Shown here: positions 1 to 6,540 of the stretch, piece by piece | Position numbering within the stretch: position 1 is the stretch's first letter | Layout: each line of letters begins with the position of its first letter | DNA from: J088 sp003695505 [NCBI: Candidatus Dadabacteria bacterium] | GTDB lineage: Bacteria > J088 | Assembly: GCA_003695505.1 (NCBI GenBank) | Contig: RFIY01000134.1 | Coordinates: 1 to 7,253 of the forward strand | DNA: 7,253 nucleotides | Direction: 5' to 3' | Translations under genes and position numbers: made by a program | The notes under the pieces: model-generated | Database searches by the model: none | What the model saw: the letters and a program-made list of their open reading frames with translations, nothing else | Told to the model about the DNA's origin: nothing

Positions 1-5
1 GAGGG

Positions 6-19
6 TGAAACACGTTTCA
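6..19. repeat. 14-bp dyad symmetry beyond the tRNA gene
   Basis: TGAAAC and GTTTCA form 6-base arms around a 2-base centre, giving a near-perfect palindrome. The centre is too short for an RNA hairpin with all six pairs, so it looks more like a protein-binding half-site pair than a terminator stem. It lies one base from a second dyad at 20-37. The gene it might serve is left of the window, so its role is unknown and chance is possible. Confidence 0.3.
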
Positions 20-37
20 GTTTACCATCTGGTAAAC
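20..37. terminator. Hairpin downstream of tRNA-Arg, possible terminator or 3' processing element
   Basis: GTTTACC and GGTAAAC are perfect 7-base arms around a 4-base loop. On the minus strand this follows the tRNA 3' end by about 15 bases, where a terminator or RNase-blocking hairpin would fit. No run of U follows the stem on either strand, so it is not a standard intrinsic terminator. An operator for a gene left of the window is the alternative. Confidence 0.35.
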
Positions 38-52
38 CGCCTGCCAAAAGCA

Positions 53-126
53 TGCCCTCGGCAGGAATCGAACCTGCGGCCTGGTGCTTAGGAGGCACCC
101 GCTCTATCCAACTGAGCTACGAGGGC
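53..126 (-). tRNA. tRNA-Arg (anticodon CCT)
   Basis: Read on the minus strand this folds as a complete cloverleaf. It has a 7-bp acceptor stem (GCCCTCG with CGAGGGC), a 4-bp D stem (GCTC/GAGC), a 5-bp anticodon stem (GGTGC/GCACC) holding loop CTCCTAA, and a 5-bp T stem (GCAGG/CCTGC) with loop TTCGATT. The anticodon CCT reads the rare arginine codon AGG. The discriminator base is A at position 53. The next bases read TG rather than CCA, so the CCA tail must be added after transcription. Total length is 74 nt with a short 5-base variable loop. No convincing promoter was recognised upstream on the minus strand. Confidence 0.95.
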
Positions 127-280
127 AACTCGAATTTTGTGATTGATCGCAGTGTGTTTACCGCCAGAACAGTGTACGCGATCCTCAAATTGGCAACCAG
201 TATCGCCTGTGATCGTATCGCGGACTGGCAAACACGCCCCGGCTCGGAGTACCGGCTTCGATCTGCGACAATGTAACGCG
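127..280. other. Divergent intergenic region between tRNA-Arg and metX
   Basis: These 154 bases must hold the promoters of both the tRNA (leftward) and metX (rightward). The best plus-strand candidate is TTGGCA at 190-195 with a 17-base spacer to TCGTAT at 213-218; its -10 element is poor, so this is only a guess. No SAM-responsive riboswitch was recognised by eye. Open reading frames crossing here are extensions of metX or read through the tRNA gene and are not believed. Confidence 0.3.
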
Positions 281-1468
281 ATGAACGACAAGACCCATGA
301 TCGAACGGCGATGATCGTCGAGCCTCAGTTTGCCTCGGTAACTGCGGAGCAGGGACCGCTTGAGCTGGAATGCGGCGAGCGGTTGACCGATGTCACAGTC
401 TGTTATGAGACCTGGGGCACGCTGAACGAGGAACGCAGCAACGCGATCCTGATCTGTCACGCCCTGAGCGGCAGCGCACACGCCGCCGGCTGGCACGATG
501 GTGATGATCGCCCCGGCTGGTGGCACGATATGATCGGGCCAGGCAAGGCATTCGATACCGATCGCTATTTCGTCGTATGTTCCAATGTGCTCGGCGGTTG
601 CTACGGCACGACCGGGCCGTGTTCGCCCCACCCCGCCGATGGACGCCCCTGGGGCATCCGCTTTCCAATCGTGACGGTACGCGACATGGTTTCCGTACAG
701 CGGCGTTTGATGGATCTCCTGGGCATTGAACGCTGGTTCTCGGTCGCTGGGGGCAGCCTTGGCGGCATGCAGGCACTGGAATGGGCCTGGCGCTATCCGG
801 ACCGCGTACTTTCGGTGATGCCGCTGGCGACCTCGGCCGCACTCAGTCCCCAGGGTATCGCCTTCAATGAGGTTGGGCGTCAGGCGATCATGTCTGACCC
901 ACACTGGAACAATGGCGACTACTACGACCGGACGCAAAAGCCCGACAAGGGACTGTCGATCGCCCGCATGATCGGCCACATCACCTATTTGTCGGACGAG
1001 TCGATGATGCAGAAATTTGGCCGGCGCGGTCGCGCATTGCGCGACTTCCACTTCGGACACAAAGAGGGGTATCACTTCGACGTCGAAAGCTATCTGCACT
1101 ACAAGGGCAATCAGTTCACGCAGCGTTTCGATGCGAATACCTACCTGTACGTCACCAAGGCGATGGACCTGTTCGATCTGCCCGCAGAGGCCGGAAGCCT
1201 CAAGTCGGCCTTCCGCAATCCGCGCGCGCGCTTCCTCGTCGTCAGCTTCTCGAGCGACTGGTTGTTCCCTCCGGTTCAGAGCCGTGAGATCGTCCAGGGG
1301 CTGCGCGCGAATCTGGCGGATGTGACCTACTACGAAGTACAGTCCGACAAGGGGCACGACGCGTTCCTGATCGAAGTCGACGAGCTGACGCAAATTGTCC
1401 GGCGCTTTTTGAACCGGGTCGAAATCAAGGGAGAAAGCCACTTTGCCACGACCCCATCCAAGATTTAA
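281..1468 (+). CDS. metX: Homoserine O-acyltransferase MetX (acetyl- or succinyl-transferring)
   Basis: This cytosolic alpha/beta-hydrolase-fold enzyme transfers an acyl group from acyl-CoA to the hydroxyl of L-homoserine, activating it for sulfur incorporation in methionine synthesis. With this start it has 395 residues, slightly longer than typical. The nucleophile elbow GGSLGGMQ carries Ser159; the other triad members are Asp326 in SSDWLFPP and His359 in GHDAFL. Family signatures include YETWGTLN, CHALSGSAHAAG, GPGKAFDTD, AFNEVGRQAI and ARMIGHITYLSD. Many proteobacterial MetX proteins use succinyl-CoA despite the acetyltransferase name, and the substrate cannot be decided by reading. The start is uncertain: ATG at 281 and ATG at 311 both lack a clear Shine-Dalgarno site, and an upstream in-frame ATG at 143 would add 46 unfamily-like residues. 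The end overlaps metW by 26 bases, which supports co-translation. Confidence 0.95.
   Translation: MNDKTHDRTAMIVEPQFASVTAEQGPLELECGERLTDVTVCYETWGTLNEERSNAILICHALSGSAHAAGWHDGDDRPGWWHDMIGPGKAFDTDRYFVVCSNVLGGCYGTTGPCSPHPADGRPWGIRFPIVTVRDMVSVQRRLMDLLGIERWFSVAGGSLGGMQALEWAWRYPDRVLSVMPLATSAALSPQGIAFNEVGRQAIMSDPHWNNGDYYDRTQKPDKGLSIARMIGHITYLSDESMMQKFGRRGRALRDFHFGHKEGYHFDVESYLHYKGNQFTQRFDANTYLYVTKAMDLFDLPAEAGSLKSAFRNPRARFLVVSFSSDWLFPPVQSREIVQGLRANLADVTYYEVQSDKGHDAFLIEVDELTQIVRRFLNRVEIKGESHFATTPSKI
1427..1433 (+). promoter_or_regulatory. Ribosome binding site supporting the TTG start of metW
   Basis: AAGGGAG lies inside the end of metX, 9 bases before TTG at 1443. It is the only good Shine-Dalgarno-like sequence near the start of metW and is the main reason for choosing a TTG codon there. 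Confidence 0.6.
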
Positions 1469-2102
1469 CCGCGCTGACGTCCCCAATACCGAGCGACGCC
1501 TTGATCCCTACATCGAGGCGTACGTCCCGCACGGCGCGCGTGTCATGGATCTCGGCTGCGGCCGCGGGGAACTGCTCGAGCGGCTGATTGCCAGCCGCAA
1601 CATACAGGCCCGCGGTGTCGAAATTCACGCCGATGCAATCAAGACGTGTATCGAGAAGGGCCTGAGTGTCTACCAGGGGGACATCGATGATGGTTTCGAG
1701 GATTTCGACGACGGAGTCTTTGATGTCGTCATTCTGAACCTCACGGTCGCCATGCTGCATACACCGCATACGGTGCTGCAGGAAGTCGTGCGCATTGGCC
1801 AGCGAGCCATCGTCTCTTTCTACAATCTGGGGTATCTGCCGCGCCGCCAGAAATTTGCCGCGACCGGCTGCGTCAGCGAGCTGCATCCCGATGGAGATCG
1901 CTGGTACGAGTCCTTGCAAATCCATCCGTTTTCGATCATCGATTTCGAACGTCTTTGCGAACGTCTGGGCATCACATGCGAGCACGCGACCTGGCTCGAC
2001 GAGCAATTTCGTTCGTTTGTAGCCGACAGCAGCCAGGCGCAGGATCGCGCCAGCACGGCGGTCTACCTGCTCCGGCGAGCCGGCTCTGTCCCATCATCCT
2101 GA
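1443..2102 (+). CDS. metW: Methionine biosynthesis protein MetW (divergent)
   Basis: MetW proteins have a class I SAM-methyltransferase fold and are usually encoded directly after metX. They have been implicated in supporting MetX activity rather than in a well-defined methyl transfer. This protein has 219 residues with motif I VMDLGCGRG at 34-42, an acidic residue in GVEI (Glu60), FDVVILNL at 93-100, and a family-like WYESLQIHPFS followed by DFERLC at 154-172. It is unusual in two ways. The normally conserved PNFGHW-type segment reads YNLGYL here (127-132), and it carries about 15 extra residues before the usual N-terminal R-x-D region. TTG is chosen as start because a Shine-Dalgarno site precedes it by 9 bases and the next in-frame ATG (residue 35) would cut into motif I. 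Context and remaining motifs make metW far likelier than a generic methyltransferase. Confidence 0.85.
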   Translation: MPRPHPRFNRADVPNTERRLDPYIEAYVPHGARVMDLGCGRGELLERLIASRNIQARGVEIHADAIKTCIEKGLSVYQGDIDDGFEDFDDGVFDVVILNLTVAMLHTPHTVLQEVVRIGQRAIVSFYNLGYLPRRQKFAATGCVSELHPDGDRWYESLQIHPFSIIDFERLCERLGITCEHATWLDEQFRSFVADSSQAQDRASTAVYLLRRAGSVPSS

Positions 2103-2248
2103 CGCGCCGCCTGTCGGCGCATCCGAATCAACAGTCGAAGGCTGGATCTGTTTCTGTCCCGTGTATTTGGCGCGCACAGACAGTTCCGCGATCACCCTGC
2201 CCAGAGCCGCGCCGCGGTCGCCAGGTGACGCGGTTCGTCAACTCGTGC
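2103..2248. other. Convergent intergenic region metW / dctM
   Basis: These 146 bases contain no supported gene. Besides the hairpin at 2104-2120 there is an imperfect inverted repeat with arms near 2148-2157 and 2176-2183. Its arms are of the CTGT/ACAG type around CCCGTGTATTTGG. A short GC palindrome (CCGCG-C-CGCGG) lies near 2207-2217. No intrinsic terminator with a T-run serves either metW or dctM. Confidence 0.5.
2104..2120. terminator. GC-rich hairpin after metW, weak terminator candidate
   Basis: GCGCCG and CGGCGC are perfect 6-base arms around CCTGT, starting two bases after the metW stop codon. No U-run follows on either strand, so intrinsic termination is doubtful. It may instead protect the mRNA 3' end or mark a Rho-dependent end between the convergent operons. 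Confidence 0.3.
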
Positions 2249-3523
2249 TTACAGCAGCCCCAACGATATTGACGGGATGTAGGTGATCAGCAGCAGCCCA
2301 ACCAGCAACAGCAGCACAAACGGCAATGCGCCGCGCACAACTTCGGTAAAGGGCCGATTGAAGATCGACGTCGCGACGAACAGGTTGAGCCCCAGCGGCG
2401 GCGTCAAGAAGCCGATCTCGAGATTGACGATGAAAATCACGCCCAGATGCACGGGATCGACGCCGTACTGCTTGCCGACCGCGGCAATAATTGGCGCCAG
2501 AATCAGAATCGCGCTGATGATGTCCATGATGCAGCCGGTCACAAGCAACACGATGTTGGTCAGGATCAGGAACCCGACCTTGGTCGACACGAACTGCTCC
2601 AGCGCCTCGGTCAACAGCACCGGGACCCGTTGTAGCGTCAGGAAGTTCGCCAGTGCCGCCGCCAACGCAATGATCATCAGGATTGCGCCCATTTCTGTCA
2701 TCGAGCGCGTGATCAGCGCAGGTAGCTGGCGAAACGAAATTTCCTTGTGGATCAGCGTTTCGACGACAATGGCATACACGACCGCAAGGGCAGCCGCCTC
2801 ATTGACCGTTGTCATGCCGCTGTAGATCCCCCCGAGAATCATGACCGGCAACAGGATGCCCCAGAAGCCGTTGCGAAACGCCCTGGCGCTTTCGGCCAGT
2901 GAAAACGGGACGGTCGGCACGCCCGCCCGGTATCCACTGTAGACGCACCAGGCCATCAGAAGAGAAGCGAGCAACAGCCCGGGCCCGACGCCGGCAATAA
3001 AGAGACGACCGACACTGACGCCGTCCACCATGATCGCGTATACGATCATCGGAATACTCGGTGGAATCAGGATGCCCAGCGATCCGCTCGACGTGATCAG
3101 TCCCAGAGAAAAACGCTCCGGGTAATTGGCTGCTGACAAGGCAGGAAACATCACCATGCCGATTGCGACGACGGTCGCGGCGCTCGAGCCGCTGATCGCC
3201 GCAAAAATGACACATGCGAAGACGGTTGCGACACCGAGGCCGCCCGGCATCCAGCCGACGAGCGAGCGAGCGAACTCGGTCAGCTTTCGGCTGATGCCGC
3301 CACCAGTCATGATGACGCCAGCGAGCACGAAGTACGGGATCGCCAGAAGCGCCTCTTTGTTGAGGATGCCGTACATCTTCTGCGCGACCTGGAAACCCCA
3401 CTTGTCGGGCGGCATCGAGGTAAACAGCGCGAACGAAGCCAACGTGACCGAGCCAATGACCGCAAAGAGCGGAAACCCCAGCAGCAGCAAAACAAACGCG
3501 CCGATGATCACGAGCGCGATCAT
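2249..3523 (-). CDS. dctM: TRAP transporter large permease subunit DctM
   Basis: This is the large inner-membrane subunit of a tripartite ATP-independent periplasmic transporter, which moves substrate with a sodium ion gradient. It has 424 residues, normal for the family, and is nearly all hydrophobic helices. Hallmarks are ISGSSAATV (110-118), GSLGILIPPSIP (147-158) and NLEIGFLTPPLG (367-378), the two pseudo-symmetric substrate/Na+ loops. The usual TPTEAAA segment reads TVNEAAA (238-244). The chosen ATG is preceded by GGAGG six bases upstream and overlaps the dctQ stop as ATGA. A longer in-frame reading to 3724 would add 67 residues lying over dctQ and is rejected. It is the last gene of the minus-strand operon; substrate is unknown. 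Confidence 0.95.
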   Translation of the reverse strand: MIALVIIGAFVLLLLGFPLFAVIGSVTLASFALFTSMPPDKWGFQVAQKMYGILNKEALLAIPYFVLAGVIMTGGGISRKLTEFARSLVGWMPGGLGVATVFACVIFAAISGSSAATVVAIGMVMFPALSAANYPERFSLGLITSSGSLGILIPPSIPMIVYAIMVDGVSVGRLFIAGVGPGLLLASLLMAWCVYSGYRAGVPTVPFSLAESARAFRNGFWGILLPVMILGGIYSGMTTVNEAAALAVVYAIVVETLIHKEISFRQLPALITRSMTEMGAILMIIALAAALANFLTLQRVPVLLTEALEQFVSTKVGFLILTNIVLLVTGCIMDIISAILILAPIIAAVGKQYGVDPVHLGVIFIVNLEIGFLTPPLGLNLFVATSIFNRPFTEVVRGALPFVLLLLVGLLLITYIPSISLGLL

Positions 3524-4128
3524 TCGCCGCCTCCGGACGACTGCGCTCCACCGCCAAGCAGTTCCTCGATGCCACTCGGCACGCGCCGTTTCTCGCGCGG
3601 CCAGACGCCCAACCAGATGGCCAGATCCTCCAGCGACAGTTGCAGGAAGCGCAACGTCATCAGCGATAGTGCAACCGGCATGACGACGACGACGTATTTC
3701 GTTTCGAGTGGCATGTCCTGCCACGGAAGCACGACGCCCATCAGACGCCGAAATTGTACGCCGGGGCTGTCGAGGTAGGCCAGAGATGCGTACACCAGGT
3801 AACCGAGCAACGCCGCAGTGCCGGCCTGAACGAAAACGGCCAGCAAGAGTTCGGCGCGGCGTTCCCCGAGCAGACGCGGTACCGCGTCGACGACGATGTG
3901 TCGTTTTTCTCGCGTCGCCAGCGATGCACTGAGGAATCCAACCCAGACCAGGAGGACCGTTGCCCAGTTTGTCGCGCCGTAGAGGTTGTAGTCCGCAAAA
4001 AAGCGCAGCATACTCTGCGCAAAGACGAGCAGAACCATGGCGAGCGCCGCGATCGCGACAACGATGCGCTCGATCACCGCTACGGCATCATCCACCCGGC
4101 GCCAGCCGTCAAGGAACGTTCCGAACAT
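3520..4128 (-). CDS. dctQ: TRAP transporter small permease subunit DctQ
   Basis: DctQ is the small membrane subunit that pairs with DctM and helps dock the binding protein. The product has 202 residues with four predicted transmembrane helices, roughly 20-40, 54-74, 92-115 and 145-166. The family-typical segment after the second helix, REKRHIVVD (73-81), is present. The C-terminal tail is hydrophilic and ends in Gly/Ser-rich residues. The gene starts 21 bases after the dctP stop; no good Shine-Dalgarno is seen at the right distance, so re-initiation after dctP is likely. Its stop overlaps the dctM start by 4 bases, as expected for subunits made in fixed ratio. Confidence 0.93.
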   Translation of the reverse strand: MFGTFLDGWRRVDDAVAVIERIVVAIAALAMVLLVFAQSMLRFFADYNLYGATNWATVLLVWVGFLSASLATREKRHIVVDAVPRLLGERRAELLLAVFVQAGTAALLGYLVYASLAYLDSPGVQFRRLMGVVLPWQDMPLETKYVVVVMPVALSLMTLRFLQLSLEDLAIWLGVWPREKRRVPSGIEELLGGGAQSSGGGE

Positions 4129-4149
4129 CGCTTTGCGGACCGCCGCTTC

Positions 4150-5169
4150 CTATTTCTCGCCGTGCTGCTTGCGGTACTCCGCCTTACCCTGCTCCGCGAG
4201 GCGCAAGGCCTCCGCACCAATCATCGCGCGGATTTTCGGATCATTCGCGATCCCGGCGGTACGCGCACGGAACTGTTCACGCTCCTGCGGGGTCAGCTCG
4301 ATCACCTCACGACCCATGGATTTGATTACATCCGCCAACTCCCGCTCGGCCTTGAGCAGGCGCCCGCGCATGTCTTTTTCGGCCTCGCGCATCATACTGT
4401 AGAACACCTGCTGGTGTTGTTTGGAAACGGTATCCCACCAGCCCTTGTTGCAGACCATCACCGCAGGCTGGTAAATGTGGCCGCTCAGTGTCACTTCATT
4501 GATGATTTCGGCCCAGCCCGTCGCCATGATCAGCACGAGCGTATTGTCCCCACCATCGATGATGCCGCGTTCAAGCGCCTGGTAAATCTCGGTCGTCGCG
4601 AGCGGAATCGGATTGACACCAAGCGCTTTCCAGAACGCGATATGGACCGGGCTCTCCTGCGTACGCATCCGCAACCCTTTCAGATCGTCCGGCGTACGCA
4701 CCTTGCGATCGCCCTTGATGAAAAAGTGGCGCCAGCCATTTTCGCTCCAGCCGAGCAGCACGAGTCCGATCTTTTCGACTTCTTTCGCAAAGAAATCTCG
4801 GAAATAATTGTCGATGACGTAGTAGGCCTCTTCGCGGCTTTTCCAGTAAAACGGGATTTCGAATACCTGCATACTCGGCACCAGGTTGGCCAGCGCGCCC
4901 GTTGAAATGCCGGAACATTCGATGGCACCGATCTGGGTGCTCTCGACCATCTGAATTTCGTCGCCAAGCTGCCCGCCCGGAAAGATCTGCCAGCGGAACT
5001 GACCACCCGTGGCCTGCTGAAGGTTCTTCGACATCAGCTCGAGGCTTTCGTCCCACGGCGATCCATCGGGGGCCATCGTGCCGAGCTTGACTTTCGTCAC
5101 CTCGGCGCCGGCCGTAGCCGACACGAAGAAAGAAAGTGCGGCAACAATGAGGTATCGGAAAAATTTCAT
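4150..5169 (-). CDS. dctP: TRAP transporter substrate-binding protein DctP (TatP-like)
   Basis: This periplasmic binding protein captures the ligand and delivers it to the DctQM permease. It has 339 residues with a Sec signal peptide at about 1-22 (cleavage after AGA). DctP features include APDGSPWDE (33-41), FPGGQLGDE (63-71), the LKGLRMR segment with the conserved ligand-carboxylate arginine probably Arg169, and TTEIYQALERGIIDGGDN (192-209). The retained arginine suggests a carboxylate-containing substrate. The start is well supported: AGGAG sits six bases upstream (5176-5180). It lies 29 bases after the TPR lipoprotein gene, so by analogy with Treponema pallidum TatP it probably works with that partner. 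The C-terminal 60 residues are charged and helical, usual for the family. Confidence 0.93.
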   Translation of the reverse strand: MKFFRYLIVAALSFFVSATAGAEVTKVKLGTMAPDGSPWDESLELMSKNLQQATGGQFRWQIFPGGQLGDEIQMVESTQIGAIECSGISTGALANLVPSMQVFEIPFYWKSREEAYYVIDNYFRDFFAKEVEKIGLVLLGWSENGWRHFFIKGDRKVRTPDDLKGLRMRTQESPVHIAFWKALGVNPIPLATTEIYQALERGIIDGGDNTLVLIMATGWAEIINEVTLSGHIYQPAVMVCNKGWWDTVSKQHQQVFYSMMREAEKDMRGRLLKAERELADVIKSMGREVIELTPQEREQFRARTAGIANDPKIRAMIGAEALRLAEQGKAEYRKQHGEK

Positions 5170-5175
5170 GCAAAA

Positions 5176-5180
5176 CTCCT
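5176..5180 (-). promoter_or_regulatory. Ribosome binding site of dctP
   Basis: AGGAG on the minus strand, six bases before ATG at 5169, fixes the dctP start directly ahead of a signal peptide. Confidence 0.7.
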
Positions 5181-5198
5181 GCTATCAGTCCCCGAATC

Positions 5199-6113
5199 TT
5201 ACCAGTTTGAAGCGATGCGAACCTGCGGTGTACTCAGGCTGGCAAAACGGTCATCGACTTCTTCGAGCATATCTTTGGCCTTGTCCTGCTCGACTTTCTG
5301 CTCGGGAACGATGTCCGGCAGCACCGTCGGATCGGCTTCCAGCACCTCGGTCAGCAATTTCACATACAGGTCACGGTCCTGAACCTTCGTCGCATAGGTG
5401 TCGGCCATCAACACCTTTGTCCCCAGGTAATCCGGCGCGATCTTCAGGCTCTCCTCGTATTTCTGGCGCGCCAGCTCGACATCGCCGCCGGCAAACGATG
5501 GCGCGATCGAGTAGTAGGCGCCCCAGTAGCGCGGCGGCCCGCCGTAGAAATAGTCAGGATCCTTCTCGGTGACCCATTCCATCAGCTTTTTCACACGGTT
5601 CTTCTGCGCCAGTAACGTGGTAAAGCCCTTCAGCCGGGCCCACTTGCCGATCGCGCTCGCGGTCCAGTAGACGGCGGGCACATAGGATTCATCGAGCGCG
5701 GACAACGCATCTTCGATGTTCTTCCCTTCGTCGCGAACCAGCTTCGCGAACTCGAAGTTGGTTGCCATCGCCCGTTCGCCCCACTGCGCGGCCAGATCGT
5801 AGAGACGGATCTGTTCATCCTGATCGCCACGCGTGTACCCGTCACTCAAGAAATAATATGCGCGCGCGATCCGCGCCATAATCTCGGGCTGATTGGGATT
5901 GATGGCAATGGCCTGTTCATACAGCGAGATCGCCTCTTTCAGCTTTTCTGGATCTTCGCGGCTGATCCAGGCGGCCTCAGCGTCGGCCAGCACCTGAGCC
6001 AGATTGCCTTCGACACGCTTTTGATCGACTTCCCAACCCTGGACGCGGCTCGCGCCGCAGCCGGACACCACAACGGCCAGCGCACCGGCGATACACCATT
6101 TCAACGATTTCAT
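5199..6113 (-). CDS. tatT: TRAP-associated TPR lipoprotein, TatT family
   Basis: TatT proteins are TPR lipoproteins that partner with the binding protein of TPAT-type TRAP transporters; the T. pallidum member (Tp0956) forms a trimer with a central pore and binds TatP. This product has 304 residues. The N-terminus carries a lipoprotein signal with lipobox VSGC (lipidated Cys19) and Gly at +2, so outer-membrane sorting is likely. TPR-like helices are visible at about 58-90 (KEAISLYEQAIAINP) and 212-245 (LARQKYEESLKIAPD). The stretch YYFLSDGY followed by the tryptophan- and tyrosine-rich GGPPRYWGAYY (191-201) resembles the family as recalled. GAGGAGGT seven bases upstream fixes the start; a longer in-frame reading to 6353 overlaps the response regulator and would bury the signal peptide. 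The family call is confident from domain type and position next to dctP; the substrate is not known. Confidence 0.88.
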   Translation of the reverse strand: MKSLKWCIAGALAVVVSGCGASRVQGWEVDQKRVEGNLAQVLADAEAAWISREDPEKLKEAISLYEQAIAINPNQPEIMARIARAYYFLSDGYTRGDQDEQIRLYDLAAQWGERAMATNFEFAKLVRDEGKNIEDALSALDESYVPAVYWTASAIGKWARLKGFTTLLAQKNRVKKLMEWVTEKDPDYFYGGPPRYWGAYYSIAPSFAGGDVELARQKYEESLKIAPDYLGTKVLMADTYATKVQDRDLYVKLLTEVLEADPTVLPDIVPEQKVEQDKAKDMLEEVDDRFASLSTPQVRIASNW

Positions 6114-6120
6114 AACAGGG

Positions 6121-6128
6121 ACCTCCTC
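6121..6128 (-). promoter_or_regulatory. Strong ribosome binding site of tatT overlapping the response-regulator stop
   Basis: GAGGAGGT on the minus strand lies seven bases before the tatT ATG and overlaps the TGA stop of the upstream response-regulator gene. It is the best Shine-Dalgarno site in the operon, suggesting TatT is made at a higher level than the genes before it. Confidence 0.75.
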
Positions 6129-6540
6129 AGTCCTCCGTGGGTTCGTCTTCGAATACGATACCCTTCTCCGCGAGAATGATACGCACCTTTTCGACAAGAT
6201 CATCCGGATCAAAGGGTTTGACGACATATGCATCGCAACCGGCCTGAAACGCCCGCTGCAGGTGTTCCTGATCATCGCGCCCGGTGACGATGACGATGGC
6301 CGTCTGTTCCAGCTCGGGTTTCGACTTGACGACGCGACAGATCTGTTCACCACTGAGGTCGGGCAACATCAGATCGAGAAACACGAGGTCGGGACGTTCG
6401 GATACGATCATCTGCAATCCGCTCGCCCCTGTCAGGCTCTTCAGGATGCGCAATCCCGGCAACTGCCCGAGAATGCGCGCTTCTTCGTCCACGATCGACT
6501 GAACGTCGTCGACCAGCAATACTGTTGCTTTGTGAGTCAT
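6127..6540 (-). CDS. Single-domain response regulator (REC only)
   Basis: This 137-residue protein is a lone phosphoreceiver domain of CheY type with no output domain. All catalytic positions are present: acidic pair Asp11/Asp12, phosphoacceptor Asp56 in VFLDLMLPD, Thr86 in IVIVTGRDD and Lys108 in YVVKPF. After the domain ends near residue 125, only a short acidic tail (EDEPTED) follows. It should be phosphorylated by a histidine kinase encoded elsewhere and then act by protein contact. Its ATG overlaps the stop of the preceding gene as ATGA, and its own stop overlaps the tatT ribosome binding site, so it is translated within the transporter operon. No DNA-binding or enzymatic output domain is seen, so it does not by itself explain transcriptional control. 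Confidence 0.93.
   Translation of the reverse strand: MTHKATVLLVDDVQSIVDEEARILGQLPGLRILKSLTGASGLQMIVSERPDLVFLDLMLPDLSGEQICRVVKSKPELEQTAIVIVTGRDDQEHLQRAFQAGCDAYVVKPFDPDDLVEKVRIILAEKGIVFEDEPTED

Noticed and set aside
143-280. Extended N-terminus of MetX from ATG at 143
   Set aside because: The 46 added residues do not resemble MetX N-termini, and they would take up most of the region where the promoters should lie.
127-280. SAM- or SAH-responsive riboswitch before metX
   Set aside because: Looked for because such elements often precede methionine genes; no recognisable conserved core or pseudoknot pairing was found by eye. A covariance-model search would settle it.
185-1486. Long minus-strand reading frame of 433 codons opposite metX
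   Set aside because: It is the antisense shadow of a clear metX gene with an intact catalytic triad; its translation has no recognisable domain and unusual composition.
2283-2825. Plus-strand reading frame of 180 codons opposite dctM
   Set aside because: Low-complexity Ser/Thr/Ile-rich translation complementary to membrane helices of DctM.
3524-3724. N-terminal extension of dctM
   Set aside because: It is Arg-rich, lies over dctQ in another frame, and precedes the real start that has GGAGG at the right distance.
3754-4905. Plus-strand reading frame of 383 codons opposite dctQ and dctP
   Set aside because: It spans the junction of two well-supported minus-strand genes, and its product is rich in Arg, His and Asp with no family motif, as expected of an antisense frame in GC-rich DNA.
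6114-6353. N-terminal extension of tatT
   Set aside because: It would overlap the response-regulator gene and place an internal lipoprotein signal peptide at residue 81; a strong ribosome binding site supports the start at 6113.
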